From NCBI GenBank assembly GCA_905373425.1, contig CAJPST010000082.1, forward strand, positions 1 to 9,802: a DNA stretch of 9,802 nucleotides. Reading direction: 5' to 3'. Position 1 is the first letter of the stretch; each line of letters opens with the position of its first letter. The notes beneath the pieces are model-generated. The model did no database searches, was not told the DNA's origin, and saw nothing but the letters and a program-made list of their open reading frames with translations. This DNA is from an uncultured Mesocricetibacter sp. (GTDB lineage Bacteria; Pseudomonadota; Gammaproteobacteria; Enterobacterales; Pasteurellaceae). Shown in pieces: positions 1 through 6,989 of this stretch. The translations under genes and the position numbers were made by a program.

Positions 1-3000
1 GGTGGCGGCGGGTTTTGTGCATACTAAGTGCGGTCATTTTTTTGCCTGTTTTTTTATTAGTCGGCGTATTGGCAACAGCAAGCGGAACTCGCCTTGCTAT
101 TGAACTTGCAGATAAATTACTGGACGATTTAACGATAGGTGAAGTCAGCGGTAGCTTACAACAGGGATTGCTATTAAGGAACGTACAATTTCATTCTGCC
201 GGTGTTACAACCAACGTGGCTGAAGCCCGTTTGCAACTGGACGTTTCTTGTTTAACGGCATTTAAAATCTGTATCAACGATCTGAGTGTGCGACAACCCG
301 AAATAACCATCAACACCGCGTTACTTCCTCCTGCTTCGAATGACGATGATCGAGAGCCTATGTCAATGCGGCGCATCAATCTACCTGTTGCAGTAGAAAT
401 TGGCAATATTGAGGTGGAGGATTTGTCGTTGAGCATTGATCAAAATAAAATGCAGCTGGCCCAGTTTAAAAGTGCGGTCAGTTTAGACAATGAAAATGGC
501 CTGTTACTTGCCCCGACGCAAATTAATGATTTTTCTTTTGTACAAACTACCACCGCGGAACAATATAGTGCGCAATTGGAGCAGCAGAAAAAAATCAATG
601 CGGAAAGCAAGCCGATTGATTGGGCAGAAATAGAGCGAACCTTAACTCCACCACTACTAGCCGAGTTACAAACTATCGAGTTGCCTTTTGACATTAAAAT
701 CGCCGATATTGAAGGGAAAAATTGGCGATATGAGCATATTATCGGCGATCAACCGCAAAAACCGATAATTGTATCAAATTTTCGTTTACAAGCGGATACG
801 ACGGATTATTTAGCCCGTTTGAGTACTCTTACGATTGAAAGTTCCATCGCTGATATACAGGGTTCCGGCCAAATTCAACTGAATGATGATTTTCCGCTGA
901 ATTTAAATATCCGCAGCCAATTTCATCAAATCGGCGAAGGCGAAGAAATATTACTGCCGGCAAGCAGTTCGGAATTAACTCTGTCAGGTTCGTTGAAAAA
1001 ACAGACCGCACTTTCTCTCAAAACCAAAGGTGTGTTAGACAGCGAGTTGTCGGGAACGGTGGAACTTAACCGGGATAAAATGCCGTTACAAATCCGATTG
1101 CGAAGTTCGTCCTTTAAATTTCCTTTTGTCACAAAGGATGCGGAGCAATTGCGTACCCGTAACGTGGATTTGTATGTGACAGGTAACTTATTGGATTATA
1201 AAGTAAAATTAACCGGGCAGTTGGAGGGGATGTATTCTCCTAGCGTGGATATAACGCTGAATGGTCACGGCGGCTTATCACAGGCAGTGATTGAAAACGC
1301 TAAATTAAAGGCTCTAAACGGAACAGCAAATGTGCAAGGTAGTCTGGATTGGAAAAATGGCGTGCGCTGGCAAAGCAAGGCGGAATTAAATAAGTTGCAC
1401 GCAGGCGACTACTCTTATTCTAAAAACTGGCCTGCTGTTTTATCGGGCAATTTTCAATGTGCCGGTCATGCCGGTGGTGACGGTTGGGATATTGATGTGA
1501 ACGGTATCAATCTATCTGGCACCTTGTCAAACCGTCCTCTTACCTTGAAAGGCGCGCTACAAACTAACACGGCAAAATGGCTGGACGCGAAGAAGTTAAT
1601 ACTCACTTATGGTGAAAACACACTGGATGCCGAAGGTTACATAGGACGTCAGTCCGACATTAAATTAAATATAAACGGCCCGAATTTACGCGGATTGCTG
1701 CCTGATTTATCCGCCTCCCTTAATGGCAAATTAGATTTATCGGGGAATGTTAGTGCGCCGAAAATGAAATTTAATTTCACGGGGAATAATATTCAATTCA
1801 ATGAGTTACGTCTAAATAAATTATTTGCCAAAGGCGATGTGAATATGCACACACAGGCAGAAGGGCGCATTGACTTGGAATTGACAGGTTTTAATTATGG
1901 TGAAGTTAAAATTCCGCGTGCAGATGTATGGTTGACAGGGAGCGAACAAAACCATCAATTTCATCTGCGTGCCAACGGTGAGCCTGTGGCGGCAACTTTA
2001 AATTTCTACGGAAATTTTGACCGCACTTCGCAAAAATGGGCGGGCATCTTGAGTCAAATTGAACTGAAATCCCCGCTTGGCGTTTTTCGTAACGATAAAA
2101 ATATTAATCTAAACTACGATAATAAGCAGTTGCAAACGACAATTTCCTCGCATTGTTGGCAAAATCCCGATATTAATCTGTGTTTTCCACAAGCGTTTAA
2201 AGCGGGCAAAAATGGGGAAGTGCCCTTTGATATCAGACAGATTAATTTAGAATTGGTAAACAAACTTACCCAACAGGAAAATCTGTTGCGTGGGCAATTA
2301 CGCAGTCAAGGAAAAGTAGCATGGTCGGGTAACAAACCGATGTCTATGGACTTATTGGTTAGCGGTGATAATTTGTCGTTAGCAAAAAAAATTGATTACC
2401 GAACATTTAGGCTGAACATTACTAAACTTGCCTTAGACAGCAGGTTAGAAAATAATAATCTCACCGTCAAATCTGATGTTTTATTGCAAAATCAAGGAAA
2501 CATTAATACGAATTTGATGCTAAGCGATATTGCTAAAGAACGCAAATTAAGCGGAAACCTTGCTATCCGTCAACTCAATTTAAGCCTGCTGAAACAGTTG
2601 TTTTCCAATGATGAAAACCTTACGGGCGATGTAGCGGCGAATTTGACTTTTGGTGGTAGTTTATCCGCGCCATTATTGAATGGTTCTTTTAATATCAATC
2701 AAATACGCGCTAAAATTAAATCTTTGCCGTTTACTATAAGCGATGGAGACGTTGCTTTAAATTTCTACGGTAACCGTTCTACTTTGTTAGGTACAATTAA
2801 AACTGCAGAAAGTAGTTTAACTCTCGATGGAGATGCCTCATGGCGTAATTTGGAGCAATGGAATTCCCGTGTACACGCTAAAGCGGAACAATTTCGCGTA
2901 GATGTACAATCTATGGCGAAATTGAAAATAAATGCAGATGTAGAAGTGCAAGCAGATCCCGAACTACTGAAACTATCGGGCAATGTAGGCATTCCATGGG

Positions 3001-3851
3001 CTCGTATTGCAGTGGAAGCCTTACCTGAAAGCGCGGTGTCGGTAAGCAGTGATGAAGTGATTTTAGACGGAAAAACAAACCAAAAATCGACCGCACTTCC
3101 GACCCAGCTCGCGGCAAAAACCAAATCCGGAATGGCCATTCAGTCCGACTTAAAAATTAAAATTGGCGACGATGTCAATGTCAATGCTTATGGTTTAAAC
3201 AGTAATTTGGAAGGCTTGCTTTCAGTTAAGCAGGAAAAAGGCAATCTCGGTTTATTTGGACAAATTAACTTAAAAAATGGCCGCTACGCTTCTTTCGGTC
3301 AAGATCTACTGATTCGTAAAGGACAAATAAGTTTTTCCGGCTTGCCATCACAACCGGTATTAAATATTGAAGCGATTCGCAATCCTGAAGCGATGGAAGA
3401 CAGCAAGGTTACCGCCGGTGTGAAGGTTATTGGTGCGGCGGATAGTCCGAAGGTTGAAGTCTTCTCCGAACCAAGTATGCCACAGGATCAGGCATTATCT
3501 TATATTTTAACCGGGCGTTCGCTAGAAAATAGCGGTGAAGCCGGTTCAAGCGGCTCAGTCGGTGCAGCATTACTTGGCCTTGGGTTAGGTAAAAGCGGTA
3601 AAGTGGTCGGCGGCATAGGCAAGACTTTCGGTATTCAAGACTTAAATCTAGGTACGGCGGGAGTCGGCGATAGTTCAAAAGTGGTTGTCAGCGGCAATAT
3701 CAGCCCACGTTTGCAAGTAAAATATGGGGTCGGATTGTTTGATGGTTTGGCGGAAGTAACCCTACGTTATAAGTTGATTCCACAACTTTATTTACAATCG
3801 GTATCGGGGGTGGCGCAAGCCTTCGATCTTCTTTATCAATTTGAATTTTAA
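1..3851 (+). CDS. tamB: TamB, translocation and assembly module inner-membrane subunit (5'-partial)
   Basis: TamB is anchored in the inner membrane and spans the periplasm to TamA. It helps insert outer-membrane proteins and, as an AsmA-like bridge protein, probably moves phospholipids to the outer membrane. The reading frame is open from base 3 to a TAA at 3849-3851. The first possible start seen is a TTG at 15, but codons before it (Trp-Arg-Arg-Val) are open and basic, as expected ahead of a signal anchor, so the true start lies left of the window. Counting from TTG 15 (1278 aa), residues about 4-22 are the hydrophobic anchor. A long beta-rich repeat region follows, with two Cys pairs (C79/C86 and C714/C723) at places where E. 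coli TamB, as I remember it, also has pairs. The C-terminal TamB/DUF490 domain covers about 900-1278, includes GQINLKNGRYASFGQDLL, and ends in LLYQFEF like E. coli TamB. Four uptake sequences lie in the gene besides the one in the anchor. Stop is 8 nt before ppx. Confidence 0.96.
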   Translation, partial: WRRVLCILSAVIFLPVFLLVGVLATASGTRLAIELADKLLDDLTIGEVSGSLQQGLLLRNVQFHSAGVTTNVAEARLQLDVSCLTAFKICINDLSVRQPEITINTALLPPASNDDDREPMSMRRINLPVAVEIGNIEVEDLSLSIDQNKMQLAQFKSAVSLDNENGLLLAPTQINDFSFVQTTTAEQYSAQLEQQKKINAESKPIDWAEIERTLTPPLLAELQTIELPFDIKIADIEGKNWRYEHIIGDQPQKPIIVSNFRLQADTTDYLARLSTLTIESSIADIQGSGQIQLNDDFPLNLNIRSQFHQIGEGEEILLPASSSELTLSGSLKKQTALSLKTKGVLDSELSGTVELNRDKMPLQIRLRSSSFKFPFVTKDAEQLRTRNVDLYVTGNLLDYKVKLTGQLEGMYSPSVDITLNGHGGLSQAVIENAKLKALNGTANVQGSLDWKNGVRWQSKAELNKLHAGDYSYSKNWPAVLSGNFQCAGHAGGDGWDIDVNGINLSGTLSNRPLTLKGALQTNTAKWLDAKKLILTYGENTLDAEGYIGRQSDIKLNINGPNLRGLLPDLSASLNGKLDLSGNVSAPKMKFNFTGNNIQFNELRLNKLFAKGDVNMHTQAEGRIDLELTGFNYGEVKIPRADVWLTGSEQNHQFHLRANGEPVAATLNFYGNFDRTSQKWAGILSQIELKSPLGVFRNDKNINLNYDNKQLQTTISSHCWQNPDINLCFPQAFKAGKNGEVPFDIRQINLELVNKLTQQENLLRGQLRSQGKVAWSGNKPMSMDLLVSGDNLSLAKKIDYRTFRLNITKLALDSRLENNNLTVKSDVLLQNQGNINTNLMLSDIAKERKLSGNLAIRQLNLSLLKQLFSNDENLTGDVAANLTFGGSLSAPLLNGSFNINQIRAKIKSLPFTISDGDVALNFYGNRSTLLGTIKTAESSLTLDGDASWRNLEQWNSRVHAKAEQFRVDVQSMAKLKINADVEVQADPELLKLSGNVGIPWARIAVEALPESAVSVSSDEVILDGKTNQKSTALPTQLAAKTKSGMAIQSDLKIKIGDDVNVNAYGLNSNLEGLLSVKQEKGNLGLFGQINLKNGRYASFGQDLLIRKGQISFSGLPSQPVLNIEAIRNPEAMEDSKVTAGVKVIGAADSPKVEVFSEPSMPQDQALSYILTGRSLENSGEAGSSGSVGAALLGLGLGKSGKVVGGIGKTFGIQDLNLGTAGVGDSSKVVVSGNISPRLQVKYGVGLFDGLAEVTLRYKLIPQLYLQSVSGVAQAFDLLYQFEF
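26..34 (+). repeat. DNA uptake sequence core (AAGTGCGGT)
   Basis: Perfect 9-bp core followed by CATTTTTTTG, the usual A/T-rich side. It lies in the coding sequence for the TamB signal anchor and is read as Ser-Ala-Val. Confidence 0.95.
470..478 (+). repeat. DNA uptake sequence core
   Basis: Perfect core inside tamB, read as Lys-Ser-Ala-Val. Confidence 0.95.
1005..1013 (-). repeat. DNA uptake sequence core
   Basis: Perfect core on the - strand inside tamB, read on the + strand as Thr-Ala-Leu. Confidence 0.95.
2020..2028 (-). repeat. DNA uptake sequence core
   Basis: Perfect core on the - strand inside tamB, read on the + strand as Asp-Arg-Thr-Ser. Confidence 0.95.
3090..3098 (-). repeat. 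DNA uptake sequence core
   Basis: Perfect core on the - strand inside tamB, read on the + strand as Ser-Thr-Ala-Leu. Confidence 0.95.
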
Positions 3852-3859
3852 GGAATTTT

Positions 3860-5395
3860 ATGAAAGAAGAAGATTTTATCCTCACTCCCGCACAGCATGG
3901 AGAAGGACGTGAGATTGCTGCTATCGACCTAGGTTCGAATAGTTTTCATATGATTGTTGCGCGCATTGTAAATGGTTCAATTCAAATTTTATCCCGCTTA
4001 AAACAAAAGGTTCAACTTGCTGAAGGGCTTGATGAAAACAGCGTATTAAACCAAGCGGCAATTACCCGTGGGGTAAACTGTCTTTCTTTGTTTGCCGAAC
4101 GTTTACAAGGCTTTCCGCCTGAAAATGTCAATGTGGTCGGTACTTATACGCTACGCCGTGCAATAAATAATGATGAATTTCTGCGCCAGGCACAGGCGGT
4201 TTTTCCTTACCCGATCAACATCATCAGCGGACAAACGGAAGCTAAAATGATTTATTCCGGTGTGTCACATACTCAGCCTGAAAGCGGGCGGAAGCTGGTT
4301 ATAGACATCGGTGGTGGATCAACGGAGATTGTGATCGGTGATGATTTTGAGCCATTAATTGCAGAAAGTCGTCATATGGGCTGTGTCAGTTTTGCGAAGA
4401 AATTTTTCCCTAACGGTGAAATATCGCAGGAAAATTTTAACCGCACTTATCAAAGTGCGGTCAATAAAATCGAAGATTTAGCTTTTGAATATCGCCAATT
4501 AGGCTGGCAGGCTGTGCTTGGTTCCTCTGGTACAATCAAAACCGTACATCAAGTCATTAGCGCGGTGTTGGATCCTGACGGTTTAATTACGGCCGGGCGG
4601 CTTGATCAATTAATTAAGCGTGTTTTAACCGTTCATCATTTCGATCAACTTAAATTAGCCGGTTTAAATGAAGATCGGATAGACGTATTTGTGCCTGGAC
4701 TGGCGATTTTAAATGCAGTGTTTGATGTATTTCAAATTGAACAGATGCGTTATTCTGACGGCGCATTGCGTGAAGGCGTGATGTATGGTTTGGAAAAAAC
4801 CTTTCAAGTCAGCAATATACGACAGCGCACGGCAGAAGCTTTAGCCGCTCAATTTAATCTCGACCGAGCCCAAGCCGAGCGTGTACGACAAACCGCTCGA
4901 TTACTGTCGGAGCAATTTAGTGATTGGAAACGGCTTGAATTGACAGAAGAAATGCGAGAAATTCTGCTTTGGGCAGCATTGTTACACGAAGTCGGTCTTG
5001 TCATTAACCATCAGGGGGTGCAACGCCATTCTGCTTATATTCTGCAAAACAGCGAATTGCCCGGTTTCGATAAAGAGCAACAATGTTTGCTCGCCACACT
5101 AATCCGCTTTCATATTAAGCCCTTCAAACTGCCTGAGATCGGTCAATTTGCCCGCTATGATAATAGCGATGTGCTTGCATTGTTGCGTCTGTTACGCCTG
5201 GCAGTTCTATTTAATAAGTCACGTCAAGCTAGCGTGCCAATTTCACAAATATCACTTAAAACCGACCGCACTTCTAAAGCCTGGCAACTTAAATTTGCTG
5301 AGGGTTATTTGTCCAATAATCCGTTAAACTATAACGAATTACAACTTGAACAAAGTATATTACGTGATATTGGCATTCGATTGGATTTTGAATAG
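3860..5395 (+). CDS. ppx: Exopolyphosphatase (Ppx/GppA family)
   Basis: Ppx removes terminal phosphates from inorganic polyphosphate in the cytoplasm; the related GppA hydrolyses pppGpp. The 511 aa match E. coli Ppx (513 aa) end to end as I remember it. Visible motifs: first phosphate loop AAIDLGSNSFHM (20-31); ISGQTEAKMIY (122-132), whose E127 aligns with the catalytic Glu of E. coli Ppx; second phosphate loop VIDIGGGSTEIVIG (147-160); GSSGTIKTVHQV (221-232); SDGALREGVMY (299-309). An HD-like C-terminal domain has LLHEVGLVINHQG (374-386) and RHSAYILQNSELPGF (389-403). ATG 3860 follows AAGGA (3850-3854), which overlaps the tamB stop, so the genes are probably co-transcribed and possibly translationally coupled. 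Uptake sequences lie at 4440-4461 (an inverted pair) and 5265-5273. I prefer Ppx to GppA because of the long C-terminal half and full-length similarity, but pppGpp activity cannot be excluded. Confidence 0.93.
   Translation: MKEEDFILTPAQHGEGREIAAIDLGSNSFHMIVARIVNGSIQILSRLKQKVQLAEGLDENSVLNQAAITRGVNCLSLFAERLQGFPPENVNVVGTYTLRRAINNDEFLRQAQAVFPYPINIISGQTEAKMIYSGVSHTQPESGRKLVIDIGGGSTEIVIGDDFEPLIAESRHMGCVSFAKKFFPNGEISQENFNRTYQSAVNKIEDLAFEYRQLGWQAVLGSSGTIKTVHQVISAVLDPDGLITAGRLDQLIKRVLTVHHFDQLKLAGLNEDRIDVFVPGLAILNAVFDVFQIEQMRYSDGALREGVMYGLEKTFQVSNIRQRTAEALAAQFNLDRAQAERVRQTARLLSEQFSDWKRLELTEEMREILLWAALLHEVGLVINHQGVQRHSAYILQNSELPGFDKEQQCLLATLIRFHIKPFKLPEIGQFARYDNSDVLALLRLLRLAVLFNKSRQASVPISQISLKTDRTSKAWQLKFAEGYLSNNPLNYNELQLEQSILRDIGIRLDFE
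4440..4461. repeat. Inverted pair of DNA uptake sequences inside ppx
   Basis: ACCGCACTT (4440-4448) and AAGTGCGGT (4453-4461) are perfect cores facing each other with only ATCA between. They form a 9-bp perfect stem with a 4-nt loop. The pair is in frame in ppx and encodes Asn-Arg-Thr-Tyr-Gln-Ser-Ala-Val. No T-run follows on the + strand, so it should not act as a terminator. Confidence 0.95.
5265..5273 (-). repeat. DNA uptake sequence core
   Basis: Perfect core on the - strand near the 3' end of ppx, read on the + strand as Asp-Arg-Thr-Ser. Confidence 0.95.
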
Positions 5396-5520
5396 GGCAG
5401 TTTGGGAAAACAGCACTATTGTAACCATTTAGAGTATAAGGGCTATTTGTTATTTTTGATTAAAATTTAGCCAGAATAATTAATGTAATTAAACTTTTGT
5501 GAAAATACTTCTGTCTAAGT

Positions 5521-5608
5521 TAACGAATCGGTTGGAAGATCGTAGCGTAATTTAAAAACAAACCCGTTTATATTACGCATTAATCATTCTTAATCGGTTT
5601 ATTCGTTA
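5521..5608. repeat. Inverted repeat TAACGAAT/ATTCGTTA with internal AATCGGTT direct repeat
   Basis: TAACGAAT at 5521-5528 is the exact reverse complement of ATTCGTTA at 5601-5608. Partly overlapping these arms, AATCGGTT occurs directly repeated at 5526-5533 and 5592-5599. The two 8-mers are 66 bp apart centre to centre. In RNA this could be a long stem enclosing the 5545-5578 hairpin; in DNA the direct repeats could be regulator half-sites. No known regulator is recognised. Confidence 0.4.
5545..5578. repeat. Imperfect hairpin in the lipoprotein leader
   Basis: GCGTAAT (5545-5551) pairs with ATTACGC (5572-5578). After one T-T mismatch, TAAA (5553-5556) pairs with TTTA (5567-5570). No T-run follows, so it is not a typical rho-independent terminator. 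It lies 72 nt before the lipoprotein start. Confidence 0.4.
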
Positions 5609-5620
5609 CATGAAGTAACG
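5604..5620. repeat. Perfect 6-bp hairpin CGTTAC-ATGAA-GTAACG
   Basis: CGTTAC (5604-5609) and GTAACG (5615-5620) are exact inverted repeats around a 5-nt loop. They end 22 nt before the AGGAG of the lipoprotein gene. The left arm shares bases 5604-5608 with the longer 5521-5608 repeat, so the two pairings exclude each other in RNA. Confidence 0.4.
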
Positions 5621-5642
5621 TTGATAACCAGTCAAATAGGCT

Positions 5643-5647
5643 AGGAG
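5643..5647 (+). promoter_or_regulatory. Ribosome binding site deciding the lipoprotein start
   Basis: AGGAG is followed by two tandem ATG codons at 5651 and 5654. The gaps are 3 nt and 6 nt. The second spacing is close to optimal and the first is short, so ATG 5654 is preferred. Confidence 0.65.
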
Positions 5648-5653
5648 TAGATG

Positions 5654-5944
5654 ATGAAATCTAAATTTCTCAAAGGGTTAATTGTTATTATGATCGCAAG
5701 CTCGGTTACGGCTTGTAATATGAATAGAACACAACGGCACACAGCAGTCGGCGCGGCAGTCGGTGGGCTTGCCGGTAATTGGGTCGGCGGTGATATGGGT
5801 TCCACGCTTGGCGGAGCTGCACTAGGAGGCTTAATCGGTAGCCAATGGAATATGCGGGATGACGATGATGATCGCTATGAGCGCCGTGGTCGTCACCACC
5901 ATCATCATTACCACCGTCATTATCATGATGATGACGATGATTAA
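5654..5944 (+). CDS. Small glycine-zipper lipoprotein with His/Asp-rich tail
   Basis: This is a predicted 96-aa lipoprotein of the glycine-zipper 2TM / 17-kDa surface antigen type; I recognise no specific gene name. A lysine-containing start is followed by a hydrophobic stretch and a lipobox, Val-Thr-Ala-Cys, with C21 as the likely lipidated residue. Residues 30-62 are Gly/Ala-rich with GxxxG-like spacing (AVGAAVGGLAGNWVGG, then LGGAALGGLIG), typical of a membrane-inserting glycine zipper. The tail is very polar: five Asp (69-73), a basic segment (RYERRGR), eight His within 81-91 interrupted by two Tyr and one Arg, then five terminal Asp. Such a tail could bind Zn, Ni or Cu; that is inference. 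No Asp or Asn follows the lipobox Cys at once except N22, and inner or outer membrane sorting cannot be settled here. The gene stands alone, with its own terminator at 5982-6013. An alternative start at ATG 5651 adds one Met. Confidence 0.85.
   Translation: MKSKFLKGLIVIMIASSVTACNMNRTQRHTAVGAAVGGLAGNWVGGDMGSTLGGAALGGLIGSQWNMRDDDDDRYERRGRHHHHHYHRHYHDDDDD
5858..5941 (+). repeat. GAT/CAT triplet-rich tract in the lipoprotein tail
   Basis: Two five-codon Asp runs (GAT GAC GAT GAT GAT at 5858-5872 and GAT GAT GAC GAT GAT at 5927-5941) flank a His run (5894-5926). CATCATCAT (5900-5908) is the exact reverse complement of ATGATGATG (5925-5933), so the tract can fold on itself. Triplet repeats like this may gain or lose codons without shifting frame. 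Confidence 0.6.
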
Positions 5945-5981
5945 AAAGGAAATAGTTTAGCAAAGTAGGAAATAATTGAAT

Positions 5982-6013
5982 AAAGCAATGAATTAAAAGT
6001 TCATTGCTTTTTT
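5982..6013 (+). terminator. Rho-independent terminator after the lipoprotein gene
   Basis: AAAGCAATGAA (5982-5992) pairs perfectly with TTCATTGCTTT (6000-6010) around a 7-nt loop. The second arm runs into six T (6008-6013), then C and more T. It lies 37 nt after the lipoprotein stop. Confidence 0.85.
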
Positions 6014-6092
6014 CTTTCCTTTATCGCAATGTTTTTTAGTGCAACTGAGAGTTGAAGATGTCGAGCCGTAAATAAAAAATAGCTTAAAAATA

Positions 6093-6137
6093 AACCGCAC
6101 TTTAAGCCGTTGAAACTTAAAGTGCGGTTGTTTTTTT
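6093..6137. terminator. Bidirectional terminator built from two inverted uptake sequences
   Basis: AACCGCACTTTAAG (6093-6106) pairs perfectly with CTTAAAGTGCGGTT (6116-6129) around a 9-nt loop. Each arm holds one perfect uptake core (6094-6102 minus, 6120-6128 plus). On the + strand a G and seven T (6131-6137) follow. On the - strand the stem is followed by TATTTTTAAG. It starts 24 nt beyond the stop of the - strand peroxiredoxin gene, whose transcript it probably ends, and it is a backup for the lipoprotein transcript. Paired uptake sequences serving as terminators are well known in Pasteurellaceae. Confidence 0.85.
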
Positions 6138-6152
6138 CAGTGTTTTGAAAAC

Positions 6153-6887
6153 TTAGTTTTTCGCGAAATATGCTTCTAGATCATCGCTACCACCGATGTG
6201 TTTGCCACCGATGAATACTTGCGGAACACTTGTTTTACCGGTAATTGCACGAACAGAAATGGTGCTTGCGTCACGACCTAAAACGATTTCTTCGAAAGCA
6301 TAACCTTTTGCTTTTAATAAACCTTTAGCTTTTGCACAGAACGGGCAGCCCGGCTTCGTAATGATAGAAACTGATGGTTTTGCAGTCCAATCCGGTTTTA
6401 AGTATTTGATCATAGTGTCTGCATCGGACACTTTGAACGGATCGCCCGGTTCGTTTGGCTCAATAAACATTTTTTCTACTACGCCGTTTTTCACTAGCAT
6501 AGAATAACGCCAAGAACGTTTGCCGAAACCTAAATCTTCTTTACCTACCAACATACCCATGCCTTCGGTAAACTCGCCGTTACCATCCGGAATTAAGGTT
6601 ACGTTTTCAGACTCTTGATCTGCTTTCCACGCGTTCATTACAAAAGTATCGTTTACCGACATACAGATAATATCGTCTACACCTAACGCTTTGAATTCAC
6701 AAGCTAATTCGTTATAGCGCGGTAAGTGGGTAGATGAACATGTCGGAGTAAATGCACCCGGTAAAGAGAACAGCACTACAGTTTTGTTATCGAATAACTC
6801 GGCAGAAGTTACATCCACCCAAGCATCGCCTTGACGTGTATGGAATGTTACTTGAGGAACTTTCTTCCCTTCCATTGTTGTACTCAT
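6153..6887 (-). CDS. Hybrid peroxiredoxin-glutaredoxin (Prx5-Grx fusion)
   Basis: This enzyme reduces hydrogen peroxide and alkyl hydroperoxides with glutathione, in the cytoplasm. Its own glutaredoxin domain recycles the peroxiredoxin domain. The 244 aa closely resemble the H. influenzae PGdx protein as I remember it (about 241 aa). Residues 1-165 are a Prx5-type domain with peroxidatic C50 in PGAFTPTCSSTHLPRY and the conserved GKRSWRYSMLV (122-132). Residues about 172-244 are the glutaredoxin domain with active site CPFC (181-184), the TSVPQVFI loop with its cis-proline (219-226) and GGSDDL (232-237). A longer frame starts at TTG 6899, but that TTG overlaps the GGAG ribosome site, so ATG 6887 is chosen. 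Codons are strongly biased (GGT, CGT, AAC, GAA), which suggests high expression. The gene is divergent from oxyR, with an OxyR-type operator between them, so peroxide induction is likely. Confidence 0.95.
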   Translation of the reverse strand: MSTTMEGKKVPQVTFHTRQGDAWVDVTSAELFDNKTVVLFSLPGAFTPTCSSTHLPRYNELACEFKALGVDDIICMSVNDTFVMNAWKADQESENVTLIPDGNGEFTEGMGMLVGKEDLGFGKRSWRYSMLVKNGVVEKMFIEPNEPGDPFKVSDADTMIKYLKPDWTAKPSVSIITKPGCPFCAKAKGLLKAKGYAFEEIVLGRDASTISVRAITGKTSVPQVFIGGKHIGGSDDLEAYFAKN

Positions 6888-6893
6888 AATTTT

Positions 6894-6897
6894 CTCC
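6894..6897 (-). promoter_or_regulatory. Ribosome binding site deciding the peroxiredoxin start
   Basis: On the - strand, GGAG is followed by six bases and ATG at 6887-6885. The upstream in-frame TTG at 6899-6897 overlaps this GGAG and has no ribosome site of its own, so it is not used as the start. Confidence 0.8.
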
Positions 6898-6959
6898 AAT
6901 TTGTAGGTTTATAGTTTAACTCGTAAAGTTATTGCTTAACTTTGTATTTTTCAGAGTGG

Positions 6960-6989
6960 ATTATAAATGGTTTTATGATATAGTTACAA
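6960..6989 (-). promoter_or_regulatory. Sigma70-type promoter of the peroxiredoxin gene
   Basis: On the - strand, TTGTAA (6989-6984) and a perfect TATAAT (6965-6960) are 18 nt apart. The predicted transcript would start near 6953 and carry a leader of about 66 nt. The weak -35 immediately downstream of the OxyR operator fits an activator-dependent promoter. Confidence 0.65.

Larger units (their letters stand above)
5396..5650. other. Gene-free region with inverted repeats upstream of the lipoprotein gene
   Basis: This 255-nt A/T-rich stretch between ppx and the lipoprotein gene has no plausible coding frame. I see no strong terminator for ppx. Its right half holds four short repeats, listed separately (5519-5620). 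Only weak promoter matches are visible, for example TTGATT (5456-5461) with ATTAAT (5479-5484) at a 17-nt spacing, or TATATT at 5569-5574 with no good -35. I therefore do not call a promoter, although a transcription start for the lipoprotein gene must lie here or in ppx. A long structured 5' leader is possible. Confidence 0.5.

Noticed and set aside
2765..3139. 124-codon frame on the - strand inside tamB
   Set aside because: It lies wholly within a well-supported TamB region matching E. coli TamB, has no ribosome site and no recognisable motif.
5391..5420. AATAG/CTATT inverted repeat as a ppx terminator
   Set aside because: The stem is only 5 bp, mostly A-T, the loop is 20 nt, and no T-run follows.
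5575..5600. Fur-like A/T motif around AATCATT before the lipoprotein gene
   Set aside because: Only about 7 of 12 leading bases fit the Fur consensus in the best alignment, which is expected by chance in A/T-rich DNA.
5706..5963. His/Asp/Gly-rich reading frame on the - strand opposite the lipoprotein gene
   Set aside because: Its composition is just the complement of the GAT/CAT triplet runs. It has no ribosome site and covers the terminator-side region, while the + strand frame has a lipobox, a ribosome site and a family match.
5997..6071. Short + strand frame ending in Val-Glu-Asp-Val-Glu-Pro, a possible gene remnant
   Set aside because: It begins inside a terminator, has no start with a ribosome site, and is too short to match any family.
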